A stretch of DNA of 64,000 nt from Diabrotica undecimpunctata (lineage: Eukaryota > Arthropoda > Insecta > Coleoptera > Chrysomelidae). Positions 10,249 through 21,329 of the stretch are shown here, piece by piece. The notes beneath the pieces were generated by a model. That model saw only the letters and a list, made by a program, of their open reading frames with translations. It was not told where the DNA came from and did not search any database. How positions within the stretch are numbered: position 1 is the first letter of the stretch; each line of letters begins with the position of its first letter. The position numbers and the translations under genes are program-made. The stretch spans positions 74,054,660-74,118,659 of the forward strand of contig NC_092810.1 of NCBI RefSeq assembly GCF_040954645.1, given 5' to 3'.

Positions 10249-11590
10249 ATGATGTATTGTTTGAGAATGATGAGCAATAAGTGTTTTTTAATAATATAGG
10301 GTTTTTATCGCGGTTCTCAAAGAATTAGTTTGTAAGTACTTTTTTAAATTATCTTTATTATATCTATTATGAAACACACATATATATCTAACCTAGCCAA
10401 TGTAAATTTAAAATAAACTATCTTTAAATTGAAATTCTTTTGAAACTAATTAAATTCTATAGACAATGTAAAATTTAAACAAACTATCTTCAAAATTGAA
10501 ATTGTTATGACACTAACTAAATTATATTAACAAAATTTTGTACCTTTCTGTCACTGAATGCCTAAATGAACTGTTTTCCACTATATAGATTCTAATCACC
10601 ACTCAATGTCTTCGTGCTTCGGTTATCCTTGTTTTTGTGAAATTACTTTTTCCAATTATCAGCTTCCACCAATTTAAAATATATTTCTTCTTAAGCATTT
10701 ATAAACCACCAAGCAAACCAGCAAACAGCATTTATATTTATTCTTCTTTTCAGTATACCAATATCCAATCACCAAATATATTATATAATTTTAATTTTCA
10801 ATTAATACTTCTTGCATTATCCAATCACCAATTATATTATATAAATTTAATTTTCAATTAAAATTTCTTGCATTATCCAATCACCATTTATACATAACAT
10901 AATTTTTAATCTTTAATAATATTTTCTTCATACTGTTTCTTAATCTTCATTTAACTCACTATATTGAACAATTGGACCTTCTGTCTGACTATAATTGATC
11001 TGACTTCTATTTCATGCTAACTCTAATTAACTTTCATACTAAACTGGCCATCTTGAATCCAAATCACCGAGTATTTATACCTTTTCAATCTTCCAGAACC
11101 ATCTGGTAAGAAATCATGTTCGATTTGTTACATCTCCTACATGTCTGAATTTTCTGGAACAAAGCCATCTCCGGTGATCTAGAGAATTCCTTACTTTTCT
11201 ATCGAGAATTTTGTTGACATTTAGGCTTTTCAGATCAGAATATACACTTAAACCATTAACTAACACTCTAATTTAATAAACTACACATTTTAAACAACAT
11301 ATTATTATAACCACACTTTATATTCGCAACCATTACTTAAACGTCACTTCATTGTATAGTTGGTTGCCTATGCACATGGCTCACTTAAATATATCTACAA
11401 TATTAAAATTATTAAATACAACTTTTTACAATTATTATATGCTAATTTCTTAAAAATGCCCTCACATAAATATATTTTTATAAAATTCTCTAGTATACAT
11501 ATAACTTATTAAAATAACCAAATACTTTTTATATCTAATATTATCTAGTAGAGTAACTTATAAATTATTTTCTATAAACACCAATCATAT

Positions 11591-11592
<2 letters not shown>
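10245..11592 (-). mobile_element. Solo LTR, minus orientation, same family as the LTR at 60906-62316
   Basis: The 1,348-bp segment runs from TGTTATGAT to ATCATATCA and is the reverse complement of the LTR at the right of the window, including the end matching the GAGAACCGCGATAAAAACCC stretch. It is flanked by ATAT on both sides (10241-10244, 11593-11596), as expected for a 4-bp integrase duplication. No internal region accompanies it, so recombination between two LTRs probably removed it. Several indels separate it from the other copy. Confidence 0.85.

Positions 11593-11644
<52 letters not shown>
11593..11644. repeat. (TA)n tract between solo LTR and second Sola-like element
   Basis: About 50 bp of TA. 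It probably belonged to one larger TA tract with 10085-10244 and 14239-14311 before insertions split it. Confidence 0.9.
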
Positions 11645-11648
<4 letters not shown>

Positions 11649-14236
11649 GGTATAGAAGCAAAACCCGTTAAGTCCCATTTTTGTGAAATCTGCGTTTGAT
11701 ACGGAAATTTGTTCTTTATGTGTAGATACATAAGTTCAAAAAAATTTAGTTACAAAGACCGTCAAGTCCGGCCTTGCTAATGGCCAAACGTTGGGGCTGA
11801 CACGTGACAGCCGTTCCCGCGAAATGGCATGTGGCAGCTTCTAACCATGTAATGTTTTTAGTGTTATTTGGATATTATTCAAAGTAGGTTTACGTAAATT
11901 TCCTTTTGTTTTGTTGTAATGGATAACGATAATATTGGTATCTCTATAGAAAAAACGACTTCAGGATGTAGCCAGAAATGAATCGTACAGCGTGATAAAC
12001 ACAAAAGGGTAGTCGCTTTAAAAAATAGGTAAGCATAGAGAGCTAGATAATGTTTCAGTGCATCGAACTAATCAATTTTTTGTTTTTAAATATTCGGCTA
12101 AAGGTTTGCGTGAAAAACCAAGATGTGTTTATAAAAATAAGTTCTTGAAGTGCAATTTATTAACTATGAGGGATCTGCAATTTGTTCATGAAAGATTTTA
12201 TGAAATTCCATCAAAACTTAAACAAGATTGTTAGGCTAAGACACCGCAGAGAAGAAGAAGACGAGCAGAGAGAGAGAAGTGGGCAGCACAATTTGTCAAA
12301 AACAGGTATCAATAAATTATAGATTACCAAATCAAGGTGGCGAATGGATAAGTGTATGCAGAAGAGCCTTTATGCAAATTTTGGGCCTGAAAAAAGATAG
12401 AATTCAGGGTGTTCCAAAGAGATTTTTTTTAAGGGATTAATTCCATCAGAAAAACGAGGGGGCGACAGCGTTCTAAAAAAAATGATCAAAAAAAGTTAGC
12501 TATGAGTAATTTTATTAAGAGTTTTAAATGTCCGAAATCTCTTTACTGCAGGAGTCAAATCAAGAAAAGACCTTATCTACCATGTGATCTTAATATAAGA
12601 AAGTTCTTTAAACGTTACGTCACATCAGTGGATAGCTCTCTTATGGTTAAGGAACATTATTTTTGTTCATATTTTACAACGCACTATAATATAGGTTTTG
12701 GAACACCTATTACAGACGCATGTTCTCTTTGCTTAAGATATGAGGAAGAGATAAGAAAAGAAAAAGATGAGAAGCAAAAAAAAGAACTTAATGTTTTACA
12801 GGAATTACATAAACTTAAAGCAAAAGCATTTTACAAAATTCTTAAAACTAACAGCAGCGAGAGGGTAGTTTTTTCAATGGATTGTCAAAAAAACTTGGCT
12901 CTTCCGAAATTACCTGATCAGAGAGCTTACTTCTCTTCCCAATATAATCTTTACAATTTTTCCATTGTAAATGATACTTCTAATATGGAACTTAACTCTG
13001 ACACAGTTTCAGCTTATCTTTGGACCGATTTAGATTTGCCAAAAAACTCAAGTGTTATAGCTTCAGCGTTGTTCCATAGATTATCAAAACATACATTTTC
13101 CAGAGATGTTAAAGAAATTTTGATTTATGCAGATGGCTGTCCAGGTCAGAATAAAATATTACAATGATCAGCATGCTTGCAAGTTTTCTTTTATAAAAAG
13201 GCGCCTAATAATTTTCGCTGTATTGAACTAATATTTCCAGTTGTAGGACACAGTTTTATACCACCAGATAGAGTTTTTGGTATTTTTGAAGGCAAAATTA
13301 AAAAAACAGAAATAATAACGAATCCAGAGAACTACATAGCTATAATAGAGCAAAACGCCAGAATCTATAAATTGGTTGAAGACTGGGACGCGTTTGATTG
13401 GAAAACCTCAGTATTAGAAGTTATTAAACCCACCAGGAGCTTGGCACTTTTAATTTCAACAGTACAAACGCTTTAGAATTTTGAAGCAAACTGATAATAC
13501 AATTGAAGTTCAGGGCGAAGTCAACTATAATACTTCCATCGGTGTTCCAAAGGGTATTTGTAAGAAAGGAAAACATATTCGTTCGATTAATCCTGACAAA
13601 TTTGAAGCTGGCAGAGTAAGTGACAAAAAGAAGGCCCAGAGTGTTGCCAAACTATTAGAAACGCATTATGGAACTGATTGGCAAGAAAATTCCGATTTGA
13701 AGTTTTATAAAGATGCCATACATTTTTCTCTAAATAATGACGAGAGTGGTCCACGACTATTGGCAAATGAGTTATGTAAAGAATTTTCTGCAGAAGAAAC
13801 AACTGGGATGTAAAATTTGTTGTGTTAAAAAAAGTTAATTTTTATGAGTTTACGTTATTTTCAATTTATAACAATAATTATATAAATATAAACAAATATA
13901 TATGTTTTATGTAATAAGAATCTAATGTTTATAATAATTTATTCAGTGAAGTTTAAAAAAACACGTTTTTCCGAAGTTTTCTGAAATTTCCAATCCAAAG
14001 TTGCTAAATTTTGTTGCAAATCCCATCATGTCCATAAATAAAACCAATTTTATACCGAAACTGCAGCTCAAATGTTTTTTATTTTGTATTCTTCTAATAA
14101 AATATTATACTAGAATACAAGTAAATCAAACAAAAAACTAAAAATATCACAGGAGTCCTCTGTAATAGTTTTTCACGTTTCCTGAAAATTTTGATAGATG
14201 TGACTTGGCGGATTTTGCTTTTGCTTCTATACCCTT
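11645..14236 (+). mobile_element. Second Sola-like/DUF7869-type DNA transposon, decayed, 2.6 kb
   Basis: The ends match as inverted repeats: GGGTATAGAAGCAAAA at about 11648 and its reverse complement at 14218-14234. The left end has one extra G. Both flanks are TA tract, so a duplication of TA-rich sequence cannot be resolved. The termini differ from those of the 4476-8361 element, so this is a separate subfamily. The coding region is a plus-strand transposase relic. Confidence 0.7.
12150..13813 (+). pseudogene. DUF7869-type transposase relic of the second Sola-like element
   Basis: The recognisable protein runs from about 12150, where an upstream frame reads LPNQGGEWISVCRRAFMQIL. The main block 12502-13167 contains CSLC, the motif MDCQKNLALPKL, YLWTD, IASAL and IYADGCPGQNK. 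A TGA at 13165 interrupts it, then the same frame resumes with VVGHSFIPPDRVFGIFE (the GH.....D...E block). A frameshift near 13478 moves to the frame ending at 13813. The order of motifs parallels the intact transposase at 4791-6865, but residues match mainly at the acidic and Gln-Asn positions, so they are distant relatives. At least one stop and two frame changes make it non-functional. Confidence 0.8.
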
Positions 14237-14238
14237 CA

Positions 14239-14253
14239 TATATAATAGATAGC

Positions 14254-14313
<60 letters not shown>

Positions 14314-14317
14314 TATA
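14239..14317. repeat. (TA)n-rich tract between Sola-like relic and mariner relic
   Basis: Mostly TA dinucleotides. A mariner-like terminus follows directly at 14318, preceded by TA. Confidence 0.9.
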
Positions 14318-15690
14318 CAGGGTGATTCAAGATATTTTTAACAGCCTATAATTCATAATTCAGGAAGTAATGAATATTTTTATTTTTATTATTTATAGCA
14401 CAAAAATACGAAGATTTAACCTATAACACTTAAATAAAATATTCCTCTTTACCGAGAGACAGAGTTTTTAATTACAAATATCCTAAAATGATTTTAGCCC
14501 ATTAACACCTTTTAATTTTTTTTATTCAAATTTGAGAAATAGTTTACACATGTTAGGATACTTTAACTTTTGTTAAAAGATAATTTTTCGCTATTACCAG
14601 CGGCGTGGTATAAAGATATATACTTCCTTTCCCCCCACCCACAATCTACGCCCCTGTCGTAATATTCATTGTAGCATGTTTTTTCTTTTTATTTTTAAAT
14701 GCGATAGATTAAAAATTTTCAAGTTATTTGCATTTAAAAGTAATGCTTGAAATACGTAATCTTATTTTATTGCTAACATCCATTTCACACAGATTCAGTA
14801 AACTCTATTTCAAATGAGTTTTTCATATTAATGTTTCATAAAAAATCAGAACTATGATTTTTATTATCCTAAAACAATTTTTCTTGGTAAGTTTTGAAAT
14901 CGGGCTTGTTAATAAAATGATGGTTACATAGGACAAAACTATTAAAAAATATATTTATTTAGACTATTGCAACAATAAATCAATTTAATAAATTTTCAAT
15001 TTGGCTTCCATTTACTTCAATACATTTTTGAACTCTATCAAAAAAATTACTCCTAACCTTCAGAAATATGTTGGTTTGATTTCTAATAAAATTTGCGGCA
15101 CTTGACTTATTTGTTGTCATAATTCTTGTTGGATATTTAAACTTATTATTTAAATAATTTCGCACCACCAAGGGAAAATGTGGGGGGAGCCATCTTGCTT
15201 AAACCACATATCTTTTGTTTGGTTTAATGGTAACTCTTCAAGTTCATTAAAAAGGGTATTTTGAAGAAATTTAAAATACGAATTGACGTTGAAATTTGCA
15301 GGTTTGAAAGGGACTTACTAAATTATCTCTAAAAATTTCACACCAAACATTTATTCTCAGTTCATGTTGAAAGTGTGTTTCTCTGACGGTATGTGAATTT
15401 CTATTATTCCAAATGGGACAATTGCTCCAGTTATAAACTCCTCTACGTGTGAAAGTGAATCCATAAGTAAAAAGAATATTGCTAACAAAATTGTTATTTG
15501 CATTTGTCCTATCTATAACAAATTGTACAAATTCTATTCGTCGAGGAAGATCTGTGACTAGCAAATTTTTCCGACAGTCTACCGACGCTCTAAAATTAAC
15601 AATTTGACGATAACAAACCAGCTGTCGGACAAAATGGCAAATGAGAAAAGAAGTTATTGAAGTTATGCTTCTATACGCGCGCTCCACGTT
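14318..15690 (-). mobile_element. Third mariner-like element, relic
   Basis: The left terminus CAGGGTGATTCAAG lies next to a TA. Minus-strand coding pieces follow: C-terminal RSNFFDRVQKCIEVNGSQIE (about 14980-15171), and a middle part at 15271-15687 with LPRRIEFVQFVIDR, a degraded first catalytic region and INVWCEI. About 100 bp between the two pieces is degraded. The N-terminal part and the right terminus are not visible; at about 15690 the sequence changes to CT-rich low complexity. Confidence 0.7.
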
Positions 15691-16032
15691 GGAAATTTGT
15701 ATGGGAGTGAATCTGTGAAATCATTACATATGTAAGATAATGAGTAAGAGAGAGACAGAAGATATATTTTCTCTCTCTTCCTCTCTCTAATATAAAAATG
15801 TTCCTTTTGTATATATAATTTAATATTATATATATTACATAAAGATATATATACATATAATATTATACATATAATAAAATATTTATTAATATGTATTATT
15901 ATTTAGGTGATATGTTTTGTATTATTTATTAAATGTTCATAATTATATTAGTCTTTTGTATTTCAAAATAATAATCTTAATAAATCACTGCATGATCCAG
16001 AACTGTCAATTTTGAAATACGTTTGTGTTATG
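15691..16032. other. AT-rich and CT-rich low-complexity sequence, no gene
   Basis: Contains a short (CTCT)n stretch near 15760-15790 and TA-rich DNA. No coding or RNA feature recognised before the tRNA. Confidence 0.6.
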
Positions 16033-16104
16033 TCCCCGGTAGTATAGTAGTCAGTATCCCCGCCTGTCACGCGGGAGACCGGGGTTCGATTCCCAGTCGG
16101 GGAT
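16033..16104 (+). tRNA. tRNA-Asp (GTC), possibly a pseudogene
   Basis: A 72-nt cloverleaf: acceptor 16033-16039 pairs with 16097-16103 (one G-T), the anticodon stem is CCCGC/GCGGG and the loop CTGTCAC gives anticodon GTC (Asp). The internal B box GGTTCGATTCC is intact, and a run of seven T at 16108-16114 can end Pol III transcription. Two oddities: a G-A mismatch in the T stem (CGGGG against CCCAG) and T rather than the G expected at the discriminator base of tRNA-Asp. These suggest a weakened or pseudo copy. It is isolated among transposon relics. Confidence 0.8.
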
Positions 16105-16127
16105 GACTTTTTTTATTAATATTATTA

Positions 16128-16298
16128 CATTATTGTCATTTTTAAATACTTATTGATATTGCATTTTAATTTGAATTGTATTATTATATGGAATTATGTT
16201 GCACTGTATTGTAGTGTATTTTTTTTTATGTATATTATTGTCATTTTTAAATACTTATGAATATTGCAGTTTAACTTGTATTGTATTATTATATTAAT
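16128..16298. repeat. Two direct repeats of about 65 bp
   Basis: The stretch around ATTGTCATTTTTAAATACTTAT and the following GTATTATTATAT occurs twice (about 16128-16188 and 16228-16296) with several differences. Unknown origin. Confidence 0.7.
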
Positions 16299-16299
16299 A

Positions 16300-17090
16300 A
16301 CAAAATAAACAATGAATTTTACTGCAGAGTATGTGTAAAAAAATTTTTGCATTCAACTTCTTTCATACCAAAATAAAAATATACATTTTCATCAAAATAT
16401 TGATTCAATCCTTCATTGTTAGTAAATTGTTATTAATTCTGTTTCTCTTTCTGCTATGTCTTACCTATAGAATTGTGCAGATTGACTCCCAAATAAATTT
16501 GTAATGGCGAATGCGTGTATAGAAGTGTAACTTCCACCGGCAGTCCCACTGGACTGCCACACCCGTTTTTTTTTAATCTATATAAATAATCGTGCGACAA
16601 AAATATTGGAAAGGTATCCAATAAAACAATTAGATAAAAATTAAATAATGTAAGTAGTAACGTAACCATTAATTTTTTATGTATTAACGAATAATAAATA
16701 AGTGAGTATGTGTTAACGCAAAAGTAAAATAAAATATTTTCAATTCATTTGTAACTTAACATTTTAATATTATAAGTTTTAAAGTAATAGACCAATCGTC
16801 AAAGATTTGACCTTTAAAACATGAGACAAACAAGCTAAATGTTGTTGATAATATCAATTTTGGGACCCTAAAAAGATACAAAAAAGTTAGCTACTCTTAC
16901 CCCCGGGCTTCCCCCTAAACAAACTCGTTGGGTAGAGGGTCTCAAAACATCGACTTACCAGGAATTTCTACGTCGTAGAAAAAATGTTTCAAACAAGAAA
17001 TGTAGCTGAGATAATTTTAAACAAAAATGTTTATTGGCATTTTTTTTTGCAAAATTAACAGTCTTATGAAAATGTCTTAGAAACAACGCT
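16300..17090. other. No gene recognised
   Basis: AT-rich sequence with only short, unconvincing reading frames on both strands. A GC-richer patch at 16890-16940 (CCCCGGGCTTCCCCC) has no visible meaning. Confidence 0.5.
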
Positions 17091-17099
17091 TGCAGCAAC

Positions 17100-17890
17100 C
17101 AACGATTTTAAATTTCAGTTACGTACGCGAAATCATTTTTTTAAATAAAAGTTGTTTTAACTCGACGGTAAAAAGTCAATATGTTTTTGACCAAAGTTTT
17201 CTATCAACAACGATGAAAGTGCGTTTTGAAGGAGAAGAGTGCAGCTTTAATACATATTTTTTAATTTTCCAATAAATGAAGTTATTCGCTATAAAACTGT
17301 AAAATAAATAAATCTTGAGCAATTTTTGCCACTTTTTACAATTCATATGAGGTAAGATACACTTTCATTAACAGGTCGCCTATAACTTATACTATCGATA
17401 AATCTATTTCGATTTTGAGTTTCGGCAACAATTATAAGGAGGCATCTAAAATGTGCCAAAAATTGCTGAACTTTTTACATTTACAAACAGATTACAAACA
17501 ATCTTTTGGAACTTTTTAGATCTTTTGTAATGTGAAAGTTTAAATTCAATATTTTTAGACATAATTTAAATGTCTCATATATGTTGCCAAAATTTAAAAT
17601 CGAAATTTAATGCTATAGGTTTTAAAGATTCGGTTTTAACAGTGAAAATTCCATAGTGACCGGTCCAAATGTAAAAAAAATGGCAATAAATCGCGCAACG
17701 TTTATTATTAACTTTATAGAAACTGACTTTAACTGCGTCAATGTGCAAACATTGCATACAAAATCTGCACTATTCACCTTTAAAATGCATTTTAACTTTT
17801 ATCTATAGGACACCATGATCAAAAGATTTTTATTTTTTACCGTCGGGTTAATAGAAATTTTATTGAAAAATTGATTTTAATATCTATATC
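17100..17890. repeat. Old foldback element, about 0.8 kb
   Basis: Segments around 17153-17400 reappear inverted around 17640-17855. Matches include TTAACYCGACGGTAAAAA at the outer end, the AGTGCAG stretch and the TATAAA...TTGCCA stretch. The arms are imperfect, indicating age. Non-coding. Confidence 0.5.
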
Positions 17891-18216
17891 TAAAAATTAA
17901 CGGAAAACCCAAAAAAATACTCAAAAATATTATGTATGAAAATTTAACCAATTTCATGTTTTCTGATAACCAATATTTTTGTTTCTTTTTTTGGGGTGCG
18001 TGGGCGAAACAAGGAATCACATAAGTTAATTTCGCAAGCTTCCAACGGTTGGCTTTGCGATCTGCTTTTTTATTTATTATTCATTAGACTTTTTACAGTC
18101 AGTCTCATTTCATTGCACAGCCACGGTTGATTAATATAACGAAGCATAATGACAACTTATCCTACGTTTAATAGTAAGTTGTGAGATGGAGTCTAGGCAA
18201 TTCTATTTAACTTAAA

Positions 18217-18250
18217 AATTGTGTAGGATAGTTAACTATCCTACACAATT
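18217..18250. repeat. Perfect 34-bp palindrome
   Basis: Two exact 17-bp arms meet without a loop at GTTAAC. It lies just before the decayed gypsy relic. No function is evident. Confidence 0.95.
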
Positions 18251-18259
18251 GATAAGTTG

Positions 18260-18665
18260 GTTACTTTTGTTAAAGAAATTCTAGATCAAGAAAAAGACAG
18301 GAATTTGTGTACCCGTGACGTCCATAATCGGTCGGTCAGACGATAGTATTCAATAATTTCAACGATAAATTTGACCAAATGATTGCAGTTGTTTCAATTC
18401 AAAATTCAGGGAATTTCTTAGGCGGTATTGGAACATCTTCGTACTGAAAGGAAGGAAAACCGGAAGAACTACTTATTGTCAAATATAAAATCGATACTGG
18501 TAATGCCCAGCTAATTCAACAAACTGCTTGACGATTAGCACAGGTGAAAAGAGTGGAAGCCGAAAGGGTTGATAAATCAACGAGCCGAACACCAGCAAAA
18601 GTCCTATTTGGACGGGAGATGTAGCAAGTGAAAGTTTTGTTAACAAATTACGAAAAGGAATGTTA
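18260..18665 (+). pseudogene. Decayed Ty3/gypsy copy of the macrodomain family, left piece
   Basis: This aligns with the young element at 54380-60875. First comes the protease-RT linker (about 18260-18570, matching about 56900-57220). Then, after a deletion of about 2.1 kb of RT, RNase H and most integrase, comes the integrase C-terminal part (from about 18590, matching about 59370). Many stops are present. The piece ends at AAAAGGAATGTTA (18653-18665), the target duplication of a LINE; the gypsy sequence resumes at 29840. Confidence 0.85.
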
Positions 18666-18689
18666 TTTTTTTTTTTTTTTTTTTTTTAT

Positions 18690-18785
18690 GGCCTTGGCAT
18701 AGCCAATTGACCAGACTATTTTGTAATTTGTATTCACAGAACAACAATCAGAGTTCGAGTTAGTACTAAATGTGAGTTTTAATTT

Positions 18786-18816
<31 letters not shown>

Positions 18817-19078
18817 ATTTTTATTATTTTTTTTTTATTATTTTTTTTTTATTTTTTCTTTTTATTTTCTTATTTTTCTTTATATATATTTTTTATTTTG
18901 TTTTGGTCATCCTTTGTAATAATTTTGTTTTACATTTTTTTTTGTTTTTTTTTTATATATTTTTTTTTTTTTATTTTTTTTTATTTTTTTTTTCGTATTA
19001 AAAGGTTTATTACATGATTGGAGTTCGCAAATTGCTTACAAGTTTCATCTTAATTCTATGGTTAGTAAATTATATTGT
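18690..19078 (-). other. 3' UTR of the minus-strand LINE, homopurine A-rich on its own strand
   Basis: About 230 bp (18775-19005) is almost only T with scattered A on the plus strand. An apparent Phe-rich reading frame here is a composition artefact. It lies between the ORF2 stop at 19079 and the tail. Confidence 0.8.
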
Positions 19079-19691
19079 TTAAAGTTTATATTTACAATTT
19101 CTTATTAACTGATAAATACAATTATAGATTTCTACGTTTCCAGAGAAAATTAATTCATTTATGTGAAATGGGAAACAGACATTTAGTTTTCGTAAATTTT
19201 CATATAAACACGTAATATTTCCTTGTTGGTTTACACATTCTAACAGGATATGTGTTAAATCTCCATATTTACCACAAGTACAGTTTGGAGTGTCTACTAA
19301 ATTCATTTTGCACATTCTTGAAGGTGTTAGAGCATGATTTGACCTTAGTCTATTAATAGTTTTAATAAAACTTCTGTTGGACTCTGAATGAAACCACCTT
19401 TTTTTAAGAAGTGTGGGTTGCCAATATTTAAATGATGACTGACTTTCGGATTCCGTATAATTGGCTTGCCATTTTAATTTAAGCCGATGTTTATTATATA
19501 CATCTATATCTGATACCGGTAAAATATTGTTGTCTATGGTTTCTCCGCTTGATAATGCTTCTTTTGCCAGAGCATCTGCTATTATATTACCCATTATCCC
19601 AGAATGGCCTTTGATCCATGCGATAACAACTTCTCCTCCGAGCTTTGAAACCTCGTAGTACAATTTTAAAATCTCTATATCTAGATGAGTC
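19079..19691 (-). pseudogene. LINE ORF2, 3' part (RNase H end and C-terminal region)
   Basis: It continues ORF2 of the minus-strand LINE after the nested insertion: IAWIKGHSGIMGN and NIIADALAKEA are the last part of an RNase H domain (His and Asp of the active site). A C-terminal zinc-finger-like segment follows (CTCGKYGDLTHILLEC), as in I/Jockey-group LINEs. It joins in frame to the piece ending at 25101 once the nested LINE and one copy of its target duplication are discounted. Confidence 0.85.
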
Positions 19692-20030
19692 AATTGCTTG
19701 GATTTGAATTGATCGATCGACCTCTGAAGTCAAACGAGGTTTAAAACAAGCTCCACATAAATCCAGTTTTTAGGTGTTAAAAAGCATCAAACTAATTACA
19801 GTTTTACTTAAAAAGTGAACCTAAGTGATTTTTCTCACCACAAGTATAAAATCTGTGAGTACAAACATTTATTTAATCAAAATAATTAACATTTAAGTTA
19901 AATCCACGTAAACAAGAATCAATTTTGGTTATAAAGCAACAACTTTTTACTGCTACCGTTTATCAGTTCTGATATCGAGGGGACAGGACCGGACTAGGTT
20001 TTTGAGAATTATCGATGATAATAATTAAAA

Positions 20031-21329
20031 ATGGATAATTTTCCGCCTCTTGGGGCCCCTGAACAAGAACTGGAGCAAAGTTCATCAAATACAAATATGA
20101 AACAATCTTTTGCAACTGTCACAAATCAAAATGTACCTAAATTTCCATCCAAAACACAAGCAATAGTTTTTCCTGCGTTGGAAAATACAAAGTTGGAAGA
20201 CTATCTATTTGCAGTTGGTGATTTAATGCATCCAAAAAATATTCTCTTCTCCTCTAGAATGTCAAATGGTCGAATTTGCATTTATCTAACAAGCGAAACT
20301 TTAGTTAACAATTTTCTACAAATTAACAAAGGGATAATAACTGTAAACCATCAAAAAATTCAGGCTCGTAAATTAATGTCACCAAATGAAAGATTATTGA
20401 TATCAAATGTTTGTCCTTCAATCCCACATTCAATTATTGAAAATGCACTTTCTAATTTGGGATTAACTTTGGTAACTCCAATAAATTTTTTAAAAATTGG
20501 TACATCAAATCCTAATTACAAACACATTTTCAGTTTCAGAAGGCATACTTTTATTTCTCCCCCAGTCTCATCAATACCCGACTCAATAATTGTGAATTAC
20601 GAAATGACATCATATCGTATATTTCTTGTAATGGAGAAGGATCTATGTACTAATTGTAGGCAAGCGGGACATTCGGCTGGAAATTGCCCAACTACTAAAG
20701 AAACTCAAACATCTCAAACACAAAATGCTGCTCCAACTACTTCAACTGATCCAATAGACAATGAATACATTCCCCTAACGCAAAACATATCTTCCTCGGC
20801 TCCTATACTATCGACTAAACCGGATATCCATATTTTACCATCTACTCATGTTAAAGAAAGCACTGATTTTCAACAAATGTCCCACGATCCTCCCTCAAAC
20901 AAACGAAATCGCTCTGAAATTATAACCCCTCCACCAAATGATACTCCAGTAAATAACCCCTTTCCAGACCCTAAATTAAAAAAGCCAAAGTCTTCAATCA
21001 CAGACATAGGAACTATTAAAGTAACTGACGATATAAAAAATTCAGCTAGACGAATATATGAAGATACTTCAGTAAATCATTCAATATCTTATGAAACATT
21101 AGTAGATATACTGGAAAATGCTCATGGTACCCCTGACCCAGTAAGCTTAATAAAAACGTATACAAATGATCTAGAAAACCTATTGAAACTTTTAAATCAA
21201 CTACATGAGAATTTATCAAATAGGAAATCAAAAAATAGATGCACTAGACTTCGAAACAAAATACTTAAATCCATACAATCAGAAACTAACACCGAATCCG
21301 ATAACGAAATTGTAAAAGATATATTATAA
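20031..21329 (+). CDS. LINE ORF1 (Gag-like), plus strand
   Basis: A 432-residue protein with an N-terminal polar region, a middle segment that may form an RRM-like or Gag-like fold (about residues 45-195), and one CCHC knuckle CTNCRQAGHSAGNC at about residue 207. A Pro/Ser/Thr-rich tail with KKPKSS follows. It probably packages the LINE RNA. The stop overlaps the ORF2 start (TAATG at 21327-21331), suggesting coupled termination-reinitiation. The fold of the middle part is inferred only from position. Confidence 0.9.
   Translation: MDNFPPLGAPEQELEQSSSNTNMKQSFATVTNQNVPKFPSKTQAIVFPALENTKLEDYLFAVGDLMHPKNILFSSRMSNGRICIYLTSETLVNNFLQINKGIITVNHQKIQARKLMSPNERLLISNVCPSIPHSIIENALSNLGLTLVTPINFLKIGTSNPNYKHIFSFRRHTFISPPVSSIPDSIIVNYEMTSYRIFLVMEKDLCTNCRQAGHSAGNCPTTKETQTSQTQNAAPTTSTDPIDNEYIPLTQNISSSAPILSTKPDIHILPSTHVKESTDFQQMSHDPPSNKRNRSEIITPPPNDTPVNNPFPDPKLKKPKSSITDIGTIKVTDDIKNSARRIYEDTSVNHSISYETLVDILENAHGTPDPVSLIKTYTNDLENLLKLLNQLHENLSNRKSKNRCTRLRNKILKSIQSETNTESDNEIVKDIL

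Noticed and set aside
10056..10280. Reading frames of alternating Tyr and Ile on both strands
   Set aside because: Translation of (TA)n tracts.
18772..19017. Phe-rich reading frame of about 80 codons
   Set aside because: Lies in the T-rich 3' UTR of the minus-strand LINE; composition artefact.
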